The notes under the pieces are model-generated. The model saw nothing but the letters and a program-made list of their open reading frames with translations. It did no database searches and was not told the DNA's origin. Both the position numbers and the translations under genes were made by a program. 45,160 bases of DNA, taken from Candidatus Zhuqueibacterota bacterium. Lineage in GTDB: Bacteria > Zhuqueibacterota > Zhuqueibacteria > Thermofontimicrobiales > Thiofontviventaceae. The stretch's first letter is position 1, and each line of letters begins with the position of its first letter. Where the stretch lies: assembly GCA_016931935.1 (NCBI GenBank), contig JAFGDW010000347.1, positions 1-45,160 of the forward strand, written 5' to 3'. Below, in pieces: positions 1-8,319 of the stretch.

Positions 1-131
1 TTAAAAACTCAGTTCAAAATCGGTATCTTGCATAATTGCAAATAATTAAAACCGTTAGGTTCAATGAGGAATAAATCCATGAATAATTCAGGTTAGAATT
101 GGTTGCAATGCGTTATGAAAGGTTAAATTCA

Positions 132-1658
132 TTATCCATTCATCATTTTCAACTGATAAATATCTGTTCTTCGATCGATTAAATTCCGCACGCTGCCATA
201 ACGATGAAGCTCGCGCAGTAAATCGAGATCAACATCGGCGACCAGGATCATTTCCGTATTTGGCGTGGCTTCGGCTTTAATTCCATTGGCAGGAAAAGCA
301 AAATCGCATGGTGTGAATACTACCGATTGGGCAAATTGAATATCCATATTTTCCACTTTGGGCAGATTGCCGACACATCCGGTGATTGCCACATAGCACT
401 CATTTTCAATCGCCCGGGCGCGCGCGCAATAACGGACGCGGGAATAACCGTTTTGAGTGTCTGTTAAAAACGGCACAAACAGAATATGCATGTTATTATC
501 GGCCAGAATTCTGGATAATTCCGGGAACTCGACATCATAGCAAATCAACACGCCGATCGGTCCGCAATCTGTTTCCATAATCGATATTTTATCGCCGCCG
601 ACCAGGCCCCAAAATTTTTTCTCATCCGGTGTTGTATGAAGTTTATAATAAGTATCGTAGGTGCCGTTTCGCCGACACAAATAGCCGATGTTATATAATT
701 TATTATCCTCCAGGTAGGGCATACTGCCGGAAATAATATTTACATTGTAACTGATCGCCAGTTTGATAAACCGCTCTCGAATTTCATCGGTATAACCAGC
801 AAGCTTTCGAATGGCTTCAGCTTCGCTCAAATCGTTATATTTGGCCATTAGCGGGGCATTGAAAAATTCAGGGAAAAGCGCAAAATCGCTTTTATAGCCG
901 GAAACAGCGTCGATAAAAAATTCGACCTGTTCAAACAACTCATCCACCCCTTTATAATGTCGCATTTGCCATTGAATCAGTCCCAGACGAACCACCGATT
1001 TGTTTGTTGTAAATTTATCAGTAGTTTTTTCATAGTAGATATTATCCCATTGCAACAACACCGCAAATTCACGTGACTCCTTATCATCCGGCAGATACCC
1101 TTTCAACACTTTTTTTACGTGAAAATCATTGGCCAATTGAAACGTCAATGTGGGATCGTACAGTTCTTTTTGTTTGACTTTTTGAATATATTGCTTGGGA
1201 GTCAATTGATTGGCATGTTTTGAATAATTGGGAATTCGCCCGCCAAACACAATCGCTTTGAGATTGAGCTGTTCACACAACTCTTTACGTGCATCGTACA
1301 GTCGCCGACCCAACCGTAAACCACGGAATTCCGGTTTGATAAAAATATCAATACCGTACAGTACATCGCCTTTCGGATTGTGTGAGTTGAATGTATAATT
1401 TGCGGTGATTTCCTTGTAGGTATGATTATCGCCGAAATGATCATACTTCACGATGATGGATAATGCACAGCCCACCACCTGATCATCAACAATTACAGCG
1501 ATTTGACCTTCGGGGAAAATATCCAGTAATTTATTGATATGAAACTCTTTCCAGTACCCTCCCACCCAATTATCATATGCTGCAATCATCGATTCTTTTA
1601 GTTCATCATAATCATTGATATTCAATAATCTCAATTCCAGCTTTCCAATCGTGCTCAT
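132..1658 (-). CDS. GNAT acetyltransferase - carbon-nitrogen hydrolase (nitrilase) fusion protein
   Basis: The 508-residue protein joins two enzymes. Residues about 5-215 form a GNAT N-acyltransferase domain; the acetyl-CoA pyrophosphate loop is seen as RGLRLG near residue 112. Residues about 222-508 form a nitrilase-superfamily amidohydrolase with the full Glu-Lys-Cys triad: Glu264 in LFPEFF, Lys339 in YYKLH and Cys373 in LICYDVEFPE. This two-domain architecture is a known bacterial family of undetermined substrate; an amide or N-acyl amino compound is likely. The ATG start is preceded by AGGAAAGG at a good distance. No signal peptide is seen, so the protein is probably cytoplasmic. It lies 166 bases downstream of the Sir2-like gene on the same strand, with no obvious terminator between them. 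The family call is secure; the substrate is unknown. Confidence 0.93.
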   Translation of the reverse strand: MSTIGKLELRLLNINDYDELKESMIAAYDNWVGGYWKEFHINKLLDIFPEGQIAVIVDDQVVGCALSIIVKYDHFGDNHTYKEITANYTFNSHNPKGDVLYGIDIFIKPEFRGLRLGRRLYDARKELCEQLNLKAIVFGGRIPNYSKHANQLTPKQYIQKVKQKELYDPTLTFQLANDFHVKKVLKGYLPDDKESREFAVLLQWDNIYYEKTTDKFTTNKSVVRLGLIQWQMRHYKGVDELFEQVEFFIDAVSGYKSDFALFPEFFNAPLMAKYNDLSEAEAIRKLAGYTDEIRERFIKLAISYNVNIISGSMPYLEDNKLYNIGYLCRRNGTYDTYYKLHTTPDEKKFWGLVGGDKISIMETDCGPIGVLICYDVEFPELSRILADNNMHILFVPFLTDTQNGYSRVRYCARARAIENECYVAITGCVGNLPKVENMDIQFAQSVVFTPCDFAFPANGIKAEATPNTEMILVADVDLDLLRELHRYGSVRNLIDRRTDIYQLKMMNG

Positions 1659-1824
1659 ATATAACCTTTCCTATATGTCATGTCGGAGCTGCATTAATCA
1701 TAATCAATACGTCGCAACACAACTATCATTTCGAAAATTCCAAATAACAACACAATCGACTTTATTTTATGGGTTATTCGACCAAATTTTCTTAACAAAT
1801 TAAATATAAAATGTCCAAAACACT

Positions 1825-2700
1825 TTAATTTCCCAGTAACTTCTTCTTCGTTTGAAAAATGTCATCAATTTCCATAATGGTATCCAGTCCTCTGAGCGGT
1901 ATACCGATATGTCCGAGCGGCACATGTTCATTATGCGGATTTATGCGAATTAATTTCCCGTTCGTGGTTTGTGCAATGCGTTCGGACGTATAACGGACTG
2001 TCGCTACAGTCGAACCGGCGCCAATTTCCACTATCGCCAGATCCCAGCCGCGATCTGCTATTGTTTTTAACCATGCTTCAAACCGTGCATCTTGTGCATC
2101 TGTTCTGTCGGATATCCAGTTCCAATCACCAACAGTTAATACATTCGGGCGGGCAAGCTGGTTACAGTGCTTGCAAACAGGCAACGGTTCTTCAGCCTGG
2201 AATATTTTTTCATTTACATTTACATTTAAATGTTCATCGACCCATATGTCGCGGCTACACGGTTTCACACATTGCAAATGATGAATCGAACCCTGACACT
2301 CCACAATTCGCCGATCACTAAATCCGGCCCTCTGAAAATGACCATCTACATTTGACGTAAAAACGAAATAGCTACCTTGTTTTTTTTCAGCTATTTCTAA
2401 CAATGTTGTGTAGCCCGCATGGGGTTCGGTATTTTGGTACATTTTTAATCGAAGTCCGTAATATGCCCATGCCAGTTTTGGTTGATGATCGAACCAGCGG
2501 GGATTTGCCATTTCTGCGAACGATATCCCTAACTTTGCAATCGCTGGATATGCCTTTTGAAACCCTTCATCACCACGGAAATCCGGAAGCCCGGAATCCA
2601 CCCCCATGCCAGCCCCGGCGGTAATCAACAAAGCATCCGCTTCTTCAATTATATCGGCGGCTCGTTTTATGGTGTCTTTTAATTTCATAAGGGTTTTCAT
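1825..2700 (-). CDS. Divergent Sir2-family (sirtuin-like) NAD-dependent protein
   Basis: The 291-residue protein has a Rossmann-type sirtuin core. It shows a GAGMGVDSG nucleotide loop followed by LPDFRG (residues about 29-43), the FTSNVDGHFQRAG segment (about 114-126), and a zinc site of Cys144, Cys148, Cys176 and Cys179. Sirtuins normally use a His in a [EH]xHG motif as general base. Here the motif reads ECQGS, so the position is Gln136 (codon at 2293-2295). The usual RPxxVxFGE is RPNVLTVGD. The protein is therefore a sirtuin relative, but classical deacetylase activity is doubtful; NAD binding or ADP-ribosyl transfer are alternatives. The frame stays open to a TTG at 2772. I prefer the ATG at 2700 because homology begins just after it; the ATG at 2688 is also possible. 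No good ribosome-binding site decides. Confidence 0.85.
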   Translation of the reverse strand: MKTLMKLKDTIKRAADIIEEADALLITAGAGMGVDSGLPDFRGDEGFQKAYPAIAKLGISFAEMANPRWFDHQPKLAWAYYGLRLKMYQNTEPHAGYTTLLEIAEKKQGSYFVFTSNVDGHFQRAGFSDRRIVECQGSIHHLQCVKPCSRDIWVDEHLNVNVNEKIFQAEEPLPVCKHCNQLARPNVLTVGDWNWISDRTDAQDARFEAWLKTIADRGWDLAIVEIGAGSTVATVRYTSERIAQTTNGKLIRINPHNEHVPLGHIGIPLRGLDTIMEIDDIFQTKKKLLGN

Positions 2701-3570
2701 AATTGTGATAGAATGTTTTAGCGCTACTATAAAATTGTTATGGCACCTATTCGGCCTACCGTAGAATGTCAACTAAGGCTGTCGAAGCCGACATCTCATC
2801 CGGTTCGGTGCATGGCCGTTCGTACCGCGAACAGCATCGATGCGCTGCTGCGAGATGGCAAGCTCAGGCAAGGTAGCCGTTAGATTGATTTTTTGTATAC
2901 TATAGTGTCAGAGATTCGTCCAAAACGAATCTAATTTGATCTAAAAACTTTTAAAATGCTCTAAGTTTGAGCGAATAAGACATCCGGATTATCCTTTTTC
3001 TATATTATTACCATCCAACGATTTGTTTTATTTACGAAATATGTGAAAGGAGATTCCGGTATTCCGCCCAAAAACGGCGAAAACCGGCTTACAGTCCCGA
3101 TGTTTTCCCGGGGAATGATACACTACTATCTTCATCTGATTATTGATAGAATTTAAAAGCATATTTCAAGTTTCTTGAGAGTTATTATAATGAAATGTAC
3201 ATGCTTTAAGAATTTATATCTTGCACAAGCATAACATAAACCTGTCCATTTCCAGAGAAGTGTGACAGGGATTATATTTAACATATCACATTCTACTCAA
3301 TAAATCAATTAAAAAATAATCCTAATTTAGGGTTGTTCCAATTATTATGAATATATGAAGGCTTTTGCAAGTGATGATTTCTGGTAGATTTTTCGATAAG
3401 CTACTCTTTCCTTCACTGAGCTATGAAACCTCAACGACATAAGAACACATGTGTGTGAAATGGTAAGATGAAAGACAAAATGATGTATCTTCTCACCGAA
3501 GAACAGAGTATCTGTGAACTGTGTGAAGCAAAACACAGCCAATCACTGAACGCATTGCACCCGCGCTCAC
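2701..3570. other. Gene-poor intergenic stretch
   Basis: I find no convincing protein gene in these 870 bases. Besides the GC-rich element at 2768-2887 there is a perfect 8-bp hairpin AGATTCGT/ACGAATCT (2912-2919 and 2925-2932, loop of five). There is also a small nested structure CCGGT...ACCGG with an inner CGCC/GGCG near 3056-3088. The rest is AT-rich and carries stop codons in all frames at short intervals. Small open frames at 3345-3542 (minus, TTG start) and 3468-3599 (plus) have no recognisable product or good ribosome-binding site. The stretch lies downstream of the broken SDR gene and may hold decayed sequence. Confidence 0.5.
2768..2887. other. GC-rich multi-hairpin element (attC-like or structured RNA candidate)
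   Basis: This 110-120 base block is clearly richer in G and C than the sequence on both sides. Its ends are partly complementary: CTAAGGCT at 2773-2780 against AGCCGTTAG at 2875-2883. Inside, CATCTC (2792-2797) pairs with GAGATG (2852-2857). Further in are GTTCG/CGAAC (2818-2822 / 2828-2832, loop of five) and the palindrome GCATCGATGC (2834-2843). On the plus strand the right end reads GTTAGAT, which fits the integron core-site consensus GTTRRRY; the left end has AAC but does not fit RYYYAAC. No integrase and no plus-strand gene ending here is visible. It could be an attC relic, a REP-type repeat or a structured RNA; the folding is seen, the identity is not known. Confidence 0.4.
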
Positions 3571-4329
3571 TCACGATCGTAAATATGACGCACCATTGAT
3601 ATCCACGATCGATCCGGTGAGATAATCCGTATTCTCCCCGGCTAAAAACAATACAGTGTTAGCAATTTCATCCGGCCGCACCAGCCAATTGAGCGGACTT
3701 TGTGTTAATACTTCTTTGCCCACTTCACTTTCAAGGATGTAACGCGCCATGTCGGTTTCGGCAAACGATGGGGCAACCGCATATACAAAAATATGGTGTG
3801 GCGCTAACGATTTTGCCAGCGACTGGCTCATTGCATTCATTCCGGCTTTACTCGCACCATACGCCGGCGCATCCGGTTCACCCCGAAAAGCGCCGCGGGA
3901 AGAAATATTGATAATCTTTCCCCCTCCCTGCTTCAGCATCTGCTGAACAACTGCGTGAGTAAGATACGCTGCGCCAAGCAAATTTGTCCCAATAATGGAA
4001 TTCCACGATTTTTGCCACGATTAGAACGTCGATTCCGCCACCGGATGATCTTCACAAACACCGGCATTGTTTACAAGAATATCAATCCGCTTCATATGGG
4101 ATACAACGTTGTTGACCATGTCGGTTGCTTGATCAGTATCTGCTATATTCGCAGCAATTTTTATGTGATCATTTCCGGTTAATAGTTCGACAGCTTCTTG
4201 CGCTGCCAGTGCGTTACTATTATAGTGCACATTAACCTTTGCCCCGGCTGCAGCAAATTGCCGGCTGATTTCCCGGCCAAAACCACGGGATGCTCCGGTA
4301 ACAAGCACCACTTTATCCTTAAATTTCAT
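3571..4329 (-). pseudogene. Short-chain dehydrogenase/reductase interrupted by one in-frame stop
   Basis: Two open frames on the same strand and in the same reading frame together make one complete SDR of about 252 codons. The first part carries VTGASRGFGRE (the NADP-binding TGxxxGxG loop), the DILVNNAG motif and ends at AESTF. A TAA at 4021-4023 follows, and translation then resumes as SWQKSWN and [12 protein letters not shown]. The second part has the catalytic ISS serine, YGASK (Tyr and Lys) and a normal C-terminus ending in GAS. All catalytic residues lie downstream of the stop. The start at 4329 has a strong GGGAGGAAAG box. A single base change, for example GAA to TAA, would explain the break. 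It may be a real recent pseudogene, a sequencing error, or less likely stop read-through. Confidence 0.85.
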
Positions 4330-4376
4330 TATTTTCTTTCCTCCCTTAAAACTTATAACAACGTTAATTATGTGTT

Positions 4377-5048
4377 TCAATGCGGAGGTATTTTCCGCAC
4401 GATATACGGTTCATGATAGTTATTGTTATTGATCATTAAATGTGCAGTTTCGTGAGGTTTGTAACGGGATATATATTGTCGCTGTCCGGGAAGATATCGG
4501 TTTTGATATTTTTTAGCCAACTTGTCCGAACCACCCAGCCGCTCGGAATCTCTGATTACCGCCCGTTTAAAAATAACATCGAGCGAGGCATCAATAAAAA
4601 TCCGGTAATCCCAGTGCGGCGCTAAATCCGTACAAAATAACATAACACCTTCGAATAGCAAAATTGAGTCGGATTGCGCTTTCTCCACAATTGCACTCAT
4701 TGATTGATTTGTGATAAAATCGAATGCTGATCCTTTGTACCGAAAATCTCCACCAGGCCCTAATGGCGCAAGCACATTGTTTACGACAGCCTGGTAATTA
4801 AAGGAGTCATCTATATATCCGTCAATCGAATGTTCTCCGCGGCGATAGCGAATGTCCGAAGGGTTGTGAAATCCATCTATCGATGCTCTGATAACATGGC
4901 GTCCAAGTTGCTCCAGTGGTTGTACCAGGTCATCGGCAAACACAGTTTTCCCGGATGCACTCAAGCCATCAATTCCAACACGTGTCGGGTGCGGCAATTT
5001 AATAGCGTGGATTGCTTTGGCAGCTTCCCAAAGAACGTTGTCTCTCAA
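4377..5048 (-). CDS. Uridine kinase-like P-loop kinase
   Basis: The protein of about 223 residues has a Walker A motif GLSASGKT near its N-terminus and the SIDGFHNP motif (SxDxFxxP) typical of uridine/cytidine kinases and phosphoribulokinase relatives. A tyrosine/aspartate-rich segment and LLFEGVMLF follow, as in that family. It probably phosphorylates a nucleoside or similar hydroxyl substrate in the cytoplasm; the exact substrate cannot be read. The frame opens at a TTG at 5084, but that codon lies inside the nadE terminator hairpin. I therefore place the start at the TTG at 5048 beside GGGGGGAG, although the spacing is unusually short. It precedes the broken SDR gene by 47 bases on the same strand. 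Confidence 0.8.
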   Translation of the reverse strand: MRDNVLWEAAKAIHAIKLPHPTRVGIDGLSASGKTVFADDLVQPLEQLGRHVIRASIDGFHNPSDIRYRRGEHSIDGYIDDSFNYQAVVNNVLAPLGPGGDFRYKGSAFDFITNQSMSAIVEKAQSDSILLFEGVMLFCTDLAPHWDYRIFIDASLDVIFKRAVIRDSERLGGSDKLAKKYQNRYLPGQRQYISRYKPHETAHLMINNNNYHEPYIVRKIPPH

Positions 5049-5063
5049 ACTCCCCCCTGTTAA

Positions 5064-5103
5064 TATAAAACGAGGACACAGCAATGAAAATTATGTGTCC
5101 TCG
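5064..5103 (-). terminator. Rho-independent terminator after nadE
   Basis: A perfect 10-bp inverted repeat CGAGGACACA/TGTGTCCTCG (5071-5080 and 5094-5103, loop of 13) is followed on the minus strand by a TTTTATATT tract. It lies about 110 bases past the nadE stop codon and would end the NfeD-flotillin-nadE unit. It also covers the first possible start codon of the following kinase gene. Confidence 0.85.
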
Positions 5104-5215
5104 TTGAGTAATTCTTTATTTCTGGTATTTAAACAGACGTTTATTTCTACGTTGTAAGATTAAGAAAATTGAAAAATTAGTGAAGATATACAGTCGATCA
5201 AGCAAAAGGAAGCCG

Positions 5216-6172
5216 CTAAAGCGGTTCCATCCGCAAATAATTTGTTGTGGACTGTTTTTGTTGAATGTCTTTAATGATAAAATCTACCTGATCGACGTTT
5301 ATATCCAGTCCCGCTGCAATATCGGCACTGCTGCATCCCTGTTCCCACGCCGCCCAAATCAAGTCCAAAGTATGATACGGCATTCTGAAGAAAAATTCTT
5401 CCTGCGTTTGTTCAGCGCTGTAAGTATCAGTGGTTGGCGTTCGTCGGCGAATTTCTTCCGGTACTTCAAGATACTCGGCAAGCTGATACACTTGTGATTT
5501 AAACAAATGAGCGATCGGTTTCACATCAGCGCCGCCATCTCCATATTTCACAAAAAAGCCCAGAGCGTGTTCATTTTTATTGCCGGTTCCGATCACTGCA
5601 TAATTCAATCGTTCAGCGTGATAGTAAAGCATGCACATCCGGCTGCGCTGCTTAAAGTTAGACGCCGCTACAATTTGCAAATATTCATTGATTGGCAGTC
5701 GCGCCGATTTTTCAGCACCATCGGGCGCAATAATGGTTACATGGAACACATTCAACGATTTCTTTTCCAGCAGATTGTTGGGAATACCAATTTTTACTTT
5801 GTAACCCAAATCGTATTCCGGAAATACTTTTTTAATCGCCTCATCGCGACGTTCGTACGTTTTGAAACCATATTGCGCCGCAGTCAGGTCTTCAATCGTA
5901 AAATTGGGTTTAAACTTATCGATCAGCTTTTGCGTGACAATAAAATTTTCCGGACTTGAGTCTTTTTCGGGCATACCGATTGCCAATACCCGCTCATTTC
6001 CAAATGCCGTTACACAGAGTGCAAGCACTAACGATGAGTCGATACCGCCACTCACACCAACTACTGCGCCACGCTTGCGTAACTTGTTGCCAACATCATC
6101 CAACAGCTTTGCAACGATTTTTTCCGTTTCGATGCGTGGGTCAATTTTGATTAAATCTTTGGAGAAGCTCAT
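5216..6172 (-). CDS. nadE: NAD+ synthetase, ammonia-dependent type
   Basis: NadE amidates deamido-NAD with ATP to form NAD+, the last step of NAD synthesis, in the cytoplasm. The 318-residue protein has the ATP-pyrophosphatase loop SGGIDSS at residues about 41-47. It also has the later family motifs GTGNKNE, KYGDGGADVKPI and LFKSQVYQLA. There is no N-terminal glutaminase domain, so it should use free ammonia or a separate amidotransferase. Its length is a little above the usual 250-280 because of an insertion in the middle third, around the LLEKKSLNVFHV segment. The ATG start at 6172 follows a GGGGCTTCC stretch. It lies 84 bases downstream of the flotillin gene and is probably cotranscribed with it. 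A clear terminator follows. Confidence 0.95.
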   Translation of the reverse strand: MSFSKDLIKIDPRIETEKIVAKLLDDVGNKLRKRGAVVGVSGGIDSSLVLALCVTAFGNERVLAIGMPEKDSSPENFIVTQKLIDKFKPNFTIEDLTAAQYGFKTYERRDEAIKKVFPEYDLGYKVKIGIPNNLLEKKSLNVFHVTIIAPDGAEKSARLPINEYLQIVAASNFKQRSRMCMLYYHAERLNYAVIGTGNKNEHALGFFVKYGDGGADVKPIAHLFKSQVYQLAEYLEVPEEIRRRTPTTDTYSAEQTQEEFFFRMPYHTLDLIWAAWEQGCSSADIAAGLDINVDQVDFIIKDIQQKQSTTNYLRMEPL

Positions 6173-6256
6173 GGAAGCCCCGTTGTGAAGTTGTTATTGA
6201 TTCCCTTTTTTGGTTTGACAACAACTCTCAAGCCATGCGTATTCGATTAATTTTAA

Positions 6257-7708
6257 TTATTTATTTTGTTCGGATTTTTTTAGTGGTTTATCTGTCTTTG
6301 ATTCATTAATAACCGGTTCCTGTTTTGCCTTTTCGTCAGCAATCCGGCCTAAATATTCCGGCAATTCAATCCCGGCCATCGATGCGACATCCTGCAACGG
6401 TGGCAAGCTTTTTATAAGATTGGAAATGAAATTCGCGGTGGATGATCCCTTACCATCACCACCAGCAGAATCCCATACTGTAATTTTATCGATTTTAAGA
6501 TTTTTAATGGCCTCGACCTGGCGGGTAACCACTTCTTCAATTTTTTCGATCATCAATAATGTAGCTGCCGCCTTGGCATCTCCGCTGCAGCTATTTACCA
6601 GTTCGCGATAACCTTCCGCCTTGCTCGCCAATAATTTTTGAATACCCTTTGCTTCAGCTTCGTATCGCAGCAGTATTCCATCGGCTTCACCCCTTGCCTC
6701 GCGACGAATCCGTTCCGCTTCCGCCTCGGCAGCAATTTCTATTTTACGTTTCTCAATTTCCTTCTGCGCAACTTCTTCGGCGTTCAGCCGTTCCATTTCA
6801 GCTAAATATTGTGCTTTTTGAATTGCGACCTGAGCCTTACGCTTAGCAACTTCGCCAAGTTCCAGTGCAGCCGCCTGCTTTACTGCCAGTGTTGCATTCG
6901 CGTCGGCGATATCAGCATCGGCTTTATTTTCTCCGGCAACGGCTTCCGCCTCCTGACCCTGTACATAAATTCGCTGATCGGCCATTGCTTTTTTCTTGCC
7001 CTTTTCAGCCTCTGCGACATTTTCGGCGACACGGATAACTTTCACACGGTTCGCTTCGGCTTCACCAATTGCTCCCAGTTTTTCCTGTTCGGCAACATCA
7101 ATTTTCGCTTTGTTAATCGCTTCGGAAGCCGCTTTTTTACCAATACTTTCAATATAAATTGACTCATCTGTGATGTCGGTGATGTTCACATTGATGAGAT
7201 ATAATCCGATTTTATTTAATTCCGGCTCGACATTTTTGCGAATCGATTCCAGAAAACTTTCGCGATCCTGGTTGATTTGTTCAATCGTTAGTGAGGCCAC
7301 CGTTAAACGCAATTGACCGAAAATAATTTCTTTCGCCATGTCCTCAATCGAAGCGGAATTTAAGCCCAGCAAACGCTCGGCTGCATTTCCCATTATATTC
7401 GGATCGGTACTGATGCCCACTGTAAATGTGCTCGGCACATTAATGCGTATATTCTGCAACGAAAGCGCGTTCTGGAGTGGAATACTAATCGTCATCGGCG
7501 TCAGGCTCAGATACGTATAATCCTGAATCAACGGCCAAACAAACGTACCACCGCCATGCATACATCGGCTCGAACGCTCACCGGCAATTTTACCGTAAAT
7601 CACCAAAATCTTGTCCGATGGACAACGGCGGTAGCGCGCCGAAATAAAAATGATTGTCGAGAAAACTAAAACAACAAATGCGCCGACTGATAATCCGTAT
7701 AGTTCCAT
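6257..7708 (-). CDS. floT: Flotillin (SPFH-domain membrane scaffold protein, YuaG/FloT type)
   Basis: Bacterial flotillins are membrane-anchored scaffolds that form patches in the cytoplasmic membrane and affect membrane fluidity and protein organisation. The 483-residue protein has one N-terminal membrane hairpin or helix (about residues 5-25) and an SPFH/band-7 domain (about 30-200). A long Ala/Glu-rich coiled coil (about 195-350) with many EAEA-type repeats follows, then a C-terminal region ending in a charged tail. Order and length match Bacillus YuaG/FloT. The gene upstream encodes an NfeD/YuaF-type protein, the classical partner of this flotillin class, 23 bases away. The family call is firm; the cellular role here is inferred. 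Confidence 0.93.
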   Translation of the reverse strand: MELYGLSVGAFVVLVFSTIIFISARYRRCPSDKILVIYGKIAGERSSRCMHGGGTFVWPLIQDYTYLSLTPMTISIPLQNALSLQNIRINVPSTFTVGISTDPNIMGNAAERLLGLNSASIEDMAKEIIFGQLRLTVASLTIEQINQDRESFLESIRKNVEPELNKIGLYLINVNITDITDESIYIESIGKKAASEAINKAKIDVAEQEKLGAIGEAEANRVKVIRVAENVAEAEKGKKKAMADQRIYVQGQEAEAVAGENKADADIADANATLAVKQAAALELGEVAKRKAQVAIQKAQYLAEMERLNAEEVAQKEIEKRKIEIAAEAEAERIRREARGEADGILLRYEAEAKGIQKLLASKAEGYRELVNSCSGDAKAAATLLMIEKIEEVVTRQVEAIKNLKIDKITVWDSAGGDGKGSSTANFISNLIKSLPPLQDVASMAGIELPEYLGRIADEKAKQEPVINESKTDKPLKKSEQNK

Positions 7709-7731
7709 TGCATGTCCCTTTCCCGGAAGTG

Positions 7732-8310
7732 TTAATTGACTCGTTTAACGACGAGTACATTTCCCCGAATTATTTTTTCAACCACGATTCGTTCGCCTGT
7801 TTTCATTGGGGTATTATCGCTGGAAACAGCATCAAATATTTTCAATTGTCCCTGAATGGCAATTTGTGCTTGCCCCGTTCCATTTTCACGAATATTGAGA
7901 TAAACAATACCTTCTTCACCCACCGCATTTTCAATTTTTAATGTGCCTTCCGAATGCAATTTTTTCATACTTACAAAAATTTTACCAATCACCCAAACAG
8001 TAAATAGTCCGGCCATCACGCCGACAGGCATAGCAAGCATATCGCTAAAATGAGATTCCGTCGAAAGCGCCAGGCTCACCAGGCCAAACATCATGAAAAA
8101 TGCTGTGAGTCCCTGCACTGAGAGCAATTTAAAACTTGTATCCGAGCTATGATGTTCTGTGCTGATGTCACCATCCATGTCGGTGTCCATATCGGTATCG
8201 CCGGCCATGAACATCATTATCGTTCGCAGTAGAAAACTAATTCCACCAACTGCCGCGCAAATCAAATAAAATTTTTGAATCGTATTCAGTGAATTGAAGT
8301 AGTCTTCCAT
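7732..8310 (-). CDS. NfeD/YuaF-like membrane protein, flotillin partner
   Basis: The protein of about 192 residues has three predicted membrane helices in its first 110 residues: around TIQKFYLICAAVGGISFLL, LTAFFMMFGLVSLAL and PVGVMAGLFTVWVIG. A C-terminal OB-fold NfeD domain follows (about 120-192) with the AVGEEGIVYLNI and RGNVLVVKRVN segments. A short Asp/Met-rich stretch, DTDMDTDMDGD, lies between the first two helices. NfeD proteins are encoded next to flotillins or stomatins, and YuaF is thought to work with YuaG. Two in-frame ATGs are possible. The one at 8319 follows GGGAGA without spacing, so I prefer the ATG at 8310. Confidence 0.88.
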   Translation of the reverse strand: MEDYFNSLNTIQKFYLICAAVGGISFLLRTIMMFMAGDTDMDTDMDGDISTEHHSSDTSFKLLSVQGLTAFFMMFGLVSLALSTESHFSDMLAMPVGVMAGLFTVWVIGKIFVSMKKLHSEGTLKIENAVGEEGIVYLNIRENGTGQAQIAIQGQLKIFDAVSSDNTPMKTGERIVVEKIIRGNVLVVKRVN

Positions 8311-8319
8311 TTTGAACAT

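Noticed and set aside
3519..3538. Hairpin CTGTGT/ACACAG as terminator of the SDR pseudogene
   Set aside because: The stem has only six pairs and no U tract follows it on the minus strand.
3345..3542. 65-codon minus-strand open frame in the gene-poor gap
   Set aside because: It has a TTG start without a ribosome-binding site, no recognisable motif and aromatic-rich composition as expected of chance AT-rich sequence.
3468..3599. 43-codon plus-strand frame with a Cys-x2-Cys pair
   Set aside because: It runs into the 3' end of the SDR pseudogene, lacks a good ribosome-binding site and matches no known small protein.
6190..6240. Inverted repeat AGTTGTT/AACAACT between flotillin and nadE genes
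   Set aside because: The loop is too long and no U tract follows, so I do not call a terminator there.
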